Shown: one piece after another, positions 55,426 through 64,000 of the stretch
Layout: each line of letters starts with the position of its first letter
Position numbering within the stretch: the first letter of the stretch is position 1
DNA from: Adineta vaga
Taxonomy: Eukaryota; Rotifera
Direction: 5' to 3'
NCBI GenBank assembly: GCA_021613535.1
Contig: CP075494.1
Span: forward strand, 12,338,001-12,402,000
Length of the DNA: 64,000 nt
The notes under the pieces: generated by a model
Databases searched by the model: none
The model's input: the letters and a program-made list of their open reading frames with translations, nothing else
Told to the model about the DNA's origin: nothing
Position numbers and translations under genes: made by a program

Positions 55426-57182
55426 TTTGAAGTCGAAAATAAATGAAAATGGCTTAGTAAACTGAACTGAAGCAATATTATTCTATATTATCACAATTAC
55501 AAAAGAATTTCTCGCTGGTTATGGTCGTTTTGGTAAACCAATCGACAATAACTGTGGTAATAGATGGCGTCATTGAAATAAAAAAATCTCGAATCGTATG
55601 CATTGTCTCATTTTAATTTCGCAAGGTTAGATAAGAATTATGCTTGTATAGAAGTGATATCATTTTAGAAGTCTTTTCTAAATTCAAATTATGCAATTCT
55701 ACATTGATATTGCAGTACAATTTCTGGGAATACTATTTCATAATATTGTAACGATGTTTCTCAAAATGTGCAGTAAATTGCAGTTATTTCCTTCGTTTTA
55801 TTATGATTAATGATTATCAGAAGATTGTACAACCTTTATATTCTCTTGCAATATTGTGGAATGTACTAATCCTTGAGCTGTTTTGAAAGTCAGAAACTAA
55901 CGTTATTAGATGATAAGAATATGCATAGTTATATAGTTTTTCAGAGGTTATACTGAACCAATAAAGCAAACAGTGGGCATTACTTTATAATATTTTGATT
56001 CAGATAGCTCTATATTTGTAATTCTGACAAATATGTATAAATAGACATTCGTTTCTAGTCAAAATAGGAATTATATGCAAAATATTTTATTTGGTTATAT
56101 TGATTTTTGTGTATTGATAGGTAATGCTCAAGAACGATTACTTCGATAGAACTTTGTGCACACAAAGAAAAAGTGCAAATATAAATCTCTGACTATACTC
56201 AAAAAATGAAAATCAATATTGAAGACTAGTCATACATATAATATATTAGTCCTTCATTATTCATATCGACGTATTTTCATGCTGTGACTAACTATTAGCT
56301 TTACGCTTCGAGCAAGTATTTGCTCATGTCATCGTCAAAATCAATCTGTTTTCTTTTTAAATATGACAAGCTGTTCAGATATGATCAAATTATTTCAATT
56401 ACTACAAGTATAAATTAGTAATATATTAAAATAATTCGATCTATTATTGATAATATCAATGTATATCGCTATTTGCATGTCTTCTTTTTTTTATATGTAA
56501 CTCATTTATATGCTTCGAAATCCTTGAAACAGTTTTAGATAAAATATAGTATACGTTTTTTGTTCTAGCCGATAACCGATGACATCTGTCGTATAGATTT
56601 ATTCAAATAAAATTCTATTGGTGAACAGATATATATTCGTTCTTTTTTCTCTTTCTTTAACATTTTTTTTTCTTTTTCTCGTCGTTGTGTTGCTTTCAGT
56701 CTTCCTTAGTTAGATTTTTTTCTTCTTTTTCTTTTTGGTTTTTTTTCTTCTTTTTCTCTTCATCATCTATTTCTTTGCCTAGTTGCTGTCGCCCGTCGAC
56801 CTTGTTTCTCCACCTACCCTTCTCCTCTCTTTCTATTTCTTCTTTCTCTCGCTCGTTCGAATGCGCATATACACTCAAATCGACATCGCCCCATTCATCG
56901 CGATCACTTCTTTTTTTTCTTTTCTTTCCTCAGGACTTTGCACGCAACGAACACAAGAGAAAAAGAAAAAGAATAAAAAAAATCACTACCACTACTATCA
57001 ACCGAACGATATGTATGCTGATAGTTGTTTCTGTCTTTGACAACGTTGTTCTTTACTTTCTCTTCCTCCCTCCCTCTCTCTCTCTCTCTCTCTCTTTCGC
57101 TTTCTCTCTCATTGAAAAGAGAACACAGAACATTTTCGTCCATTCTCTTTTTTTTATTAAATAACTCATATTTTTGAGACTA
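55426..57182. other. Divergent intergenic region between DHX16 and zinc protein A
   Basis: AT-rich for the first 1.2 kb. It then has a pyrimidine-dominated stretch (56640-57150) with long T/C runs and a CT repeat at 57066-57096. Open frames in the last part come from low-complexity TTC/TCT sequence. No gene supported; it may hold a missing N-terminal exon of DHX16. Confidence 0.45.
57066..57096. repeat. CT microsatellite in the 5' flank of zinc protein A
   Basis: TCCCTCCC followed by a run of CT units, inside a longer pyrimidine tract upstream of the ATG. GAGA-type or intron-acceptor roles are possible but unproven. Confidence 0.7.
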
Positions 57183-58674
57183 ATGACCAAGAAAAACGAT
57201 CAGATTAATACCATGTCGGGTGGTGGGAATAACACAACGACGAATGGTACAATTATTGTTCAACCACAAACTACGATTGAACATCAACAGCCACAACATT
57301 TTGTATTATCGGCCGTAAATAACTCAGCACCTATGATTATCACGACTCCTCTAGGTAAACTAAATTAATTGATTTATAAACTTTCATGAAAATTTCCTCT
57401 AGCTGTTCCTTCTATGATTACTCAACAATTGCCAACCATTACAACGAACACCCAACAACAACAACAACAACAATCAATAACACCTACGATTTCTACTCCC
57501 GCTGTTTCTTCTAATCTACCAAATCAAACTAAATTGACAAAAGGACCAACACAAGAACGACTTGTTTGTAGTCTTTGTAATAAAATCTATCGATCATCAG
57601 CTGGTCTTCGATATCATAAACGGAAACGACATCGAGGTATGGAAGAAAAACACCTATTAGCAATCACTGTAGACACTTCTTTTTGTTTTATTATATTAGA
57701 CGAAGGTATGCTTAAACCAACTCAATTGCATCGTGTACGATGCTTAGAAAATGGATGTACTTATCAAATGCTTGCTATCTCTGACCTGAGAAATCATTTG
57801 GCCAATCATCATTTAAAACCCGAATATAAGACAACGGAAGAGAAAAAATTCAATTCATTTGCTGGTAGGGTATTTTATTTATCCACGGATATTATGATAA
57901 TAGCATTAAATAATGAGTTCCGGTTAATGAAGAAATCTAAATTTTATATAGATCTTTTCGAAGTTGTCTAGTTTCTCAACATATGATTCTATATTTTCAG
58001 AATTTACTGAATGGAAATCTGCTTTCGAACAAAATAGTGGTTCGAAATATGTAAAAAATTGTGGTTCAAAAGGTAAATCCGAGAATCAAACAACTGAATA
58101 TTATTATTGCAACCGAACTGGACTTTGTATGTAGATTTCTTTGAAAGAAAAAAAATATCAACGATTCAAATAAAAAATATTGTTTAGATAAACAAACTCG
58201 TCAAGGTTGGCGTCGTAATTCTAAAAGTATGGATTCTCTTCGTTGTGGAATACATTGTACATCATCAATGAAAGTTGACATTGCACGAAATGACCAAATC
58301 TCCGTACAGTATTATCCCACCCACTATGGACACACTGCTGAACCACCTTTACAAGCTCCTGCAACAGCTACGAATGCTATTGTTGGAAAAACTAATAGTG
58401 AATTAGTTGAACATTCATCTGTTCAACAGCAAACAATTCCGTCCATTCAAACTGTTGTTCATGCAGCTGTTCAACAATCCCAAACGACTACAGATCATTG
58501 TGTACGACTTCAACATCAACATCATACCCAAACATCAAGTATCATCATTAATATTGCACCTGTAAGTGTTTTTTAGCTACTTTTTTTCTTTAAAACATAT
58601 CAAACAATTGACATTTTTTCTATCAAATTATTTTCTTTTTTCAGGTAAATACAACAATCATCAAATGCGTGTGA
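57183..58674 (+). CDS. C2H2 plus WRKY/GCM/FAR1-like zinc protein, paralogue A
   Basis: Putative DNA-binding protein. Exons 57183-57354, 57403-57636, 57700-57864, 58001-58126, 58188-58561 and a short 58645-58674. Seen: Gln/Thr-rich N-terminus, a C2H2 finger CSLCNKIYRSSAGLRYHKRK (C-X2-C-X12-H-X4-H), a second Cys/His block (CLENGCTYQMLAISDLRNH), then TTEYYYCNRTG, CGIHCTSSMKVDI and ISVQYYPTHYGH. The last part matches the Cys/His order of FAR1/MULE, WRKY and GCM zinc domains (inference). Its paralogue follows in tandem at 59345. The ending is unsure: exon 5 closes in phase 0 and leads to VNTTIIKCV and a stop, but another frame of the last exon stays open to 58838 (VEQRTIDDYDNISDYE). Confidence 0.7.
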
Positions 58675-59344
58675 CTTTCGTGTGTACTATATATATATCT
58701 ATCTATCTATCATCAAAAATTCTTTCTTCTCTTGTGGAACAACGAACAATAGATGATTACGACAATATTTCCGATTATGAAAGACAAATCGAGATCCATT
58801 TTTCTAAGTCGTCTAACAGTGAAAAGTATGTCTTATAAAAAAAATTGAGAAACAAAAACAGAAAGGAGAAGAAAAATCAGATTTGCTTTTTTTGTACATT
58901 TTTTGCATGTAACACCCGGTCTCTCAATAAAACACATACATATACGCGCGTACCTTTTCCCCGTGGATATATATATATATATACATACATGTATGATGAA
59001 TAAAAACATTGTCGTTTTGGGTTTTTGTGTTGATAAACATTTTCATTGGTTTTGTCACTTCTGATTTTTTTTTTCTTTTTTTTTTGTCTATCTCACTATT
59101 TCTATGTTACTCTTTAATCAACAACATATTTGTCTGTTTTGTAGCGATGCCTTTTCGTTTCTCTCTCTTTCTTTCTTTCTTTCTCTCTCTCTCTCACCGT
59201 CTTCTTCCAAAAGTTTTGTTCGTTCGTTTTTTTTTATTTCGAATACAAATGAGAAAAGGAAAGCGACTTGTGAATGATACCGGAAGAGATTGATTGTACG
59301 TGTATGATTACTTATTTTCTCTTTTAGATATCATTGTTGTTATT
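58675..59344. other. Spacer between the two zinc-protein paralogues
   Basis: Contains TA repeats (58968-58982), CT-rich runs near 59160-59195 and an acceptor-like CTTTTAG at 59321-59327 before the next ATG. The first part (to 58838) may be coding in an alternative ending of paralogue A. Confidence 0.45.
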
Positions 59345-60626
59345 ATGACGAGAAAAAGTTCGTCGGCAGCATCATCGCCGTCGAATTCCTTTGATAATGC
59401 AAGTTCAGTAGGTCGATATGTGTGTTCAATGTGTTCAAAAGTTTATCGGTCCGGTGCTGGCTTACGTTATCATAAACGCAAAAGACATCGTGGTAAGTTA
59501 GTCTTCATCAAGTAATTGATTTGTTTCTCAATAGATAAAAACTAATTTTTCAAAACAAAAAAAAATTTGCCAATAAAAATTGTTTCTTGTCTTTCTTTTT
59601 TGTTGGCGAAGGCATGGTCGAACCCACAGCACTTCATCGAGTCAAATGTCAAGAGTTCGGTTGTGGTTATCAGATGTTAGCTATCTCTGATCTTCGGTAA
59701 GTTTTCAATTATAATCTTTGATTTTGATAGAAAGGGTAGACCGTTATTCTTTTGAATGATATCTGGAGGAGAAAAGATATACACCGACGATTTGAAAGAG
59801 CTCACTATCATAGATGACATAATATAATATGATTTTCTTTTTAATTTAGCAATCATCTTGCTAATCATCATCAAAAACCTGAATATAAATGTACAGAAGA
59901 GAAAAAATTCACAAGTCTTGTAGGTAATAATGACAATAAAAGGAGATCTATCATTATTGGAGTTGTAATTCTATTCTCTTTGTTATCTACTTTGCAGATT
60001 TTACTGATTGGAAATCTTCGTTCGAAAGTAGTACCGGTTCTAAATATGTGAAAAATTGTGGTGCCAAAGGAAAATCTGATAATCAAACAACTGAATACTA
60101 CTATTGTAATCGAACAGGACCCTGTGAGTGAAATCAATTAAAAAATTCTTCTTTGAAAAGTTTACAACCGTTTAAGATAAAACAGATGGTCAAGGTCTTC
60201 GTCGGAATAAAGTTCAAGGTTCATTACGTGGTGGTATTCATTGTACATCATCAATGAAAGTTGAAATACAAAATGATGAACATATTACTGTTCAATATTA
60301 TCCTGCACATTATGGGCATTCAAATTTACCAGCAACTGATGATCCTCATTTATCTGAAAATAGTATGACTATCACCGGTGTTAATACTCATCATCCTCAT
60401 CAACAACAACAACAACAACAGCAACAACATCAACAACAACAAGATAATTCCCATCACGGTGGTGATCGTTCATCGTCATCATCACCAGGTTCGTCTTCAA
60501 CCAGTCCATCGGGTGGTTCAAATTCAAATTCAAATTATCCACCACCAGCTCTCGAAAGACAATCGATAACAATATCTAATTCTTTTCCAAAAACTTTTAA
60601 TCATAATGTTCACAACAACATTAATC

Positions 60627-60660
<34 letters not shown>

Positions 60661-61003
60661 TAATTCCATTCAAAATCAAATGTCTCATTGTATTATTATA
60701 TCTCCATCGTTTATGGTGGAAGAAAATCCTTTAACACATTCAAATCATCAACATCATCATCATCATCATTCTACACCGGTGTTTGTTGTTCAACAACATT
60801 TACCTTCATCATCGAATGCTTTGATAACTCCTTCAACAAATTTACCAATTAAAAAAGAAAAATGTGTATCAGATATTATGCATGAAGCATTTCAACTTCT
60901 ATCTTATTGGCCATTGGATCATCACCATGGTTTAATCACATCAGAGAATGAACAACAAATTCCTCATTCTCGTTTTAATATGGATGAACATCTTATGTTC
61001 TAA
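59345..61003 (+). CDS. C2H2 plus WRKY/GCM/FAR1-like zinc protein, paralogue B
   Basis: Tandem paralogue of the preceding gene. Exons 59345-59492, 59612-59696, 59850-59923, 59998-60123, 60186-61003, giving 416 aa. Seen: C2H2 finger CSMCSKVYRSGAGLRYHKRK, CQEFGCGYQMLAISDLRNHL, TTEYYYCNRTGP, GGIHCTSSMKVEI and ITVQYYPAHYGH. The 126-nt exon encoding the YYYCNR block has exactly the same length in A. In B an extra intron (59697-59849) splits the exon that is whole in A. The C-terminal 230 residues are low complexity: Gln, Asn and His runs from CAA, AAT and CAT repeats, ending in MHEAFQLLSYWPLDHHHG. Probably a nuclear regulator; target unknown. Confidence 0.78.
60401..60442 (+). repeat. CAA repeat coding polyglutamine
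   Basis: Near-perfect CAA units, with CAG and CAT interruptions, encoding a Gln/His run in paralogue B. Confidence 0.85.
60626..60657 (+). repeat. AAT repeat coding polyasparagine
   Basis: AAT units encoding a run of Asn in paralogue B. Liable to length variation. Confidence 0.85.
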
Positions 61004-62007
61004 CTCGTTTCTTTTTCTCTTTAATGTGATCAATACATACGTCCTATTTCTTCGTCGTCGTCTTCTTCTTCTTCCTTCTTTTATATGTTCATTCAGAAAA
61101 AAACAGTGCTTGTATTTTGATCAACATTGAACAAAGTCTCCTTTTGAGACATCTACAATCATTTATTCATTGTTTTTTTTCCTTCTTTTCTGTGTTTCAT
61201 TCCTTTCTTATGACTTAGTTCTTCTTTCGCGCTGTGCTTGTCACGCAGAAACACTGATAATTCTTCGTCTTACATATGCTAAAAAGAGATCTTTCTTTTT
61301 TTTTCTTCTTTCTCTTTATCTCTTCCATGCACTTGCATACACGTACATATACGTATACATTTCTCTTGTTTATCTTTGTTTTGTTATAAAAGAACATTCG
61401 AACAATATGCAAAAAAAAACTAGAATACATATATGTATATACATGAAAATAATGATGAATTTTTATTGCATAAAAATTATTCATAATCTTCAATTTAATT
61501 CCAGATAATATGCAGATCATTATCTATGAAATAATCTTTATATTTACCTATAACTAAACTGAATAAATCTTGTGAAGATTTCATTAAAAGATTTTTTTTT
61601 GGGACAGATTGAAACCTGTCTACGACAGAATTCATATAAAATGATGAAATTAAATCAAATATTGCTGTTCGCTTATCTTGTTTCTTTGCAAAGAAATAAA
61701 AACTAATTGAATTTCTATTTATTCATAATGATCTACGTTTATACTGTAAGTCATACTTATAACCCTTGATACAGAATGTAATAAAATACTCGAAAATTTT
61801 GAAGCAGAAAAAAATAACAAATTGTATTCTACCAAATTATTTGTTACCATATATTCAAGGTTATCAAAACACGTGTATTTCATTTTATGACAAAAAAAGA
61901 TAAACTTGATGATACTTCGGCAAATAGTATCAAAACATGAGAAATGCACTAGCCATATTACAATTGTTATGTAAACGTATAGAAATCTATTTCTAGATAA
62001 GAATATC
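61004..62007. other. Intergenic: zinc protein B 3' flank and GCKR 5' flank
   Basis: TCT/TTC-rich for the first 300 nt, then AT-rich. Frames at 61170-61520 on both strands are low complexity. An acceptor-like TTCTAG at 61991-61996 precedes the GCKR ATG by 12 nt. Confidence 0.5.
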
Positions 62008-64000
62008 ATGGATTCGGTACCATATACAGAACGACGTAATCCTAAAACCATGAATGTTGATATGGACACTCCAGAAGGTAGAGAGCGATACTTCTTCTGA
62101 ATTGATTCGATATAAAATGAAGATTTTGTTTTTTGATCAGGTATTGTGGATCTTTTACATGAATGTAATATGGAAGTTTTTAATGGATATGAAAATCATA
62201 AAGTAAATATTGATTTTAGTCAATTATATGTTGATGAAATTTTCATTCTAGGGTTTATCTGATGAAGAAATTTTGAATAAACTTGATCAGTTTGTATCAC
62301 TTGTTCGAGCAACATTACAAGTATTGAGTGGATTCATCTCACTAAACTATTTTATTTCGAAAGTAATATTTTATTTAGAATGAAAAAGGTGTGATTGTTA
62401 TTAGTGGATGTGGCACATCCGGTCGAATCGGTTTTCTAGCTTGTGTAAGTATTTAATTGGACTCTGAAAAAATTTAGTTTGTTTATTCTGTAGACGTTTT
62501 TCAATCAAATATGTCGCCAACAAAATCTTCCTGATAAATATCGGTATATTATTGCCGGTGGAAATAGGTAGGATAATTTCTCTTTAGATATTCAATTCGT
62601 TAATAGATGCTTCTTGATATAGTGCTCTGGTTACATCGATTGAAGCATGTGAAGATGATCCAATACTAGGTGCTAAAGAATTAAAAGATATTACTGAATC
62701 CTATGAGCATGTTCTTTTTGTTGGTATTACTTGTGGATTATCTGCACCATTCGTTGGTGGTCAACTAGAATATTGTTTGGATAATCAAAAAAAATTCACA
62801 CCTATTCTCATTGGTTTTAATCCGATTTCAATGGCACGACGAATATGTGTTCCTAAATGGCCAAATAATCGAACATTTCATGATATTGCATCGCGAATGG
62901 AAGCAAACCAAGGAGTATTAGTGATTAATCCAATAGTCGGTCCTGAACCAATTTCTGGTTCATCAAGAATGAAAGGTGGTACAGCAACAAAAGTTATTCT
63001 TGATACAGTTTTTTATTTGGCATCGACAAATACAACAAGCAAAGCAAGTGATATGATTGAAATTTATAAGAACGCAGTCGATACAATGGAAATCGCTGGA
63101 AATGATCTGGCGTCTATTGTTGAACAGGCTGGAGAATGGTAAACAATTATACTTTTGAGTTTTTTCTCTATCATATCTGTCGATTTTAGTTTAAAGAATA
63201 ATGCTTGTATTCGATATGTCGGCTCATCTACATTTGGTATATGGGGTATGATTGATGCATCAGAATGTGTACCAACTTACAATTCTGGTTTGTTATAATT
63301 TTTTGTCATTCTATACTGAATCACATTACATCCACGTTCATAGCTTATAATGATATTCGCGGATTTATGGCAAATGATTATTTTAAACGAAATTTAAATC
63401 CTGGACCACCTAATTCTTTTGTAAGTTAAAAGATGCTTCATAAAGATATATTGCTTTTTTGTATAGATTTCACCTGCATTACACGAAGCTACACCAGATG
63501 ATTTATCGAAAACATTTGAAGATTTACCATCATCAAGTTTGGTGGTTTTTATTGATACAGGTATATATGGACCAACTATTCCAATCTAAACAATTAAATC
63601 ATATCTCTCTTTGAATCCTAGAATTTCACTCACAGAAAACATTAGTGCAAAAACTTCAAGAAAAAGGACATCGCATTGCTTGGATTAAACTTTTAAGTAT
63701 CGAATCATTTGATTCAGTTCGTTTTCTGGCTTTTTTTTTGTTTTGACTTCAAAAATAACAATATTTATTTTCCTATATAGAATTCCAAGGTACAACTCGC
63801 TGATTTTAGTGTTTGCATTCCATCATCGGATACGACGATGCGATATTGTCTAGCTGAACTCATACTTAAATTAAGTTTGAACACAATTTCGACTGGTGCA
63901 CATATTATGAAAGGAAAAGTTTTTCAAAATATTATGATTGATGTTCGCGTCAGGTATGCAATGTTTATGTCTATGCATTGATTTGATTTCAGGTTTGATT
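62008..64000 (+). CDS. GCKR: Glucokinase regulatory protein-like SIS-domain protein (3' end outside window)
   Basis: In vertebrates GCKR binds and inhibits glucokinase under control of fructose phosphates; the fold is shared with bacterial MurQ. Exons 62008-62077, 62141-62202, 62252-62320, 62379-62444, 62494-62567, 62623-63138, 63190-63287, 63344-63420, 63467-63560, 63622-63716, 63781-63953, then 63993 onwards beyond the window. Seen: first SIS domain with ISGCGTSGRIGFLA, YIIAGGNSALV, ITCGLSAPFVGGQLEY, GFNPISMARR and GPEPISGSSRMKGGTATK. Second part with GSSTFGIWGMIDASEC, DIRGFMANDYF and LNTISTGAHIMKGKVFQNIM. It follows human GCKR along its length, so GCKR is preferred over a MurQ-type etherase. 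Partial at the 3' end. Confidence 0.87.

Noticed and set aside
56685-57164. Ser/Phe/Leu-rich open frame upstream of zinc protein A
   Set aside because: Produced by a long T/C-rich tract; open in several frames at once and with no domain.
61170-61520. Hydrophobic open frames on both strands
   Set aside because: TTC/TTT-rich intergenic sequence gives membrane-like peptides by composition alone.

Overview
The window is nuclear DNA from an animal. It is AT-rich, and its genes are split by many short GT-AG introns (mostly about 45-65 nt). Every recognisable protein is of metazoan type. My inference is a bdelloid rotifer-like invertebrate (Rotaria, Didymodactylos or Adineta type): compact introns, an EGF-plus-7TM receptor, and AG acceptor sites just upstream of several start codons, which would suit spliced-leader trans-splicing. 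The lineage call rests on gene style, not on a database match. Exon boundaries were joined by hand from splice consensus, reading phase and family similarity.

Layout, left to right. On the + strand: an ATGL-like PNPLA lipase (698-2758), the SCF substrate receptor beta-TrCP (3716-5976), the V-ATPase assembly factor VMA21 (6806-7153) and 5-oxoprolinase in 29 exons (7525-12957). On the - strand: a cytochrome P450 (13127-14747), two tandem ELOVL6-like fatty-acid elongases (16008-18222), an APP1-type phosphatidate phosphatase (18480-19855), a tandem pair of bicistronic-looking microprotein loci (20026-21691), a roadblock/LC7 dynein light chain (22966-23596), a CRAL-TRIO protein (23851-24943) and a CCDC177-like coiled-coil protein (25589-27444). 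Then a PIP5K-type kinase on + (27797-30029), a KSR scaffold pseudokinase on - (30681-36065) and a PRKX/PKA-like kinase on - (36902-38456). On + come an EGF-7TM receptor (40630-41766) and an unrecognised Ser-rich protein with two candidate first exons (42787-45476). On - come a 1004-aa protein with a DDE-transposase-like core (46625-50054), proteasome subunit alpha-2 (51150-52074) and the spliceosomal helicase DHX16 (52291-55425). The window ends on + with two paralogous C2H2 plus WRKY/GCM/FAR1-like zinc proteins (57183-61003) and the 5' part of glucokinase regulatory protein (62008-64000, cut by the window end).

The genes do not form one pathway. Lipid handling recurs: ATGL-like lipase, two elongases, APP1 phosphatase, CRAL-TRIO, PIP5K, P450. 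Signalling (KSR, PRKX-like, 7TM) and housekeeping genes are interleaved.

The most unusual piece is 20.0-21.7 kb. Two head-to-tail units each encode a 30-aa and a 63-71-aa protein, with identical exon sizes and phases. Differences between copies fall mostly at synonymous sites, so these are real genes of unknown family. Other points of interest are two in-frame alternative exons for half of the KSR C1 domain, loss of catalytic motifs in that KSR, the DDE-like gene, and a repeat in the lipase gene that reads as a His-rich tail in one frame and an Ile/Val-rich tail in another.
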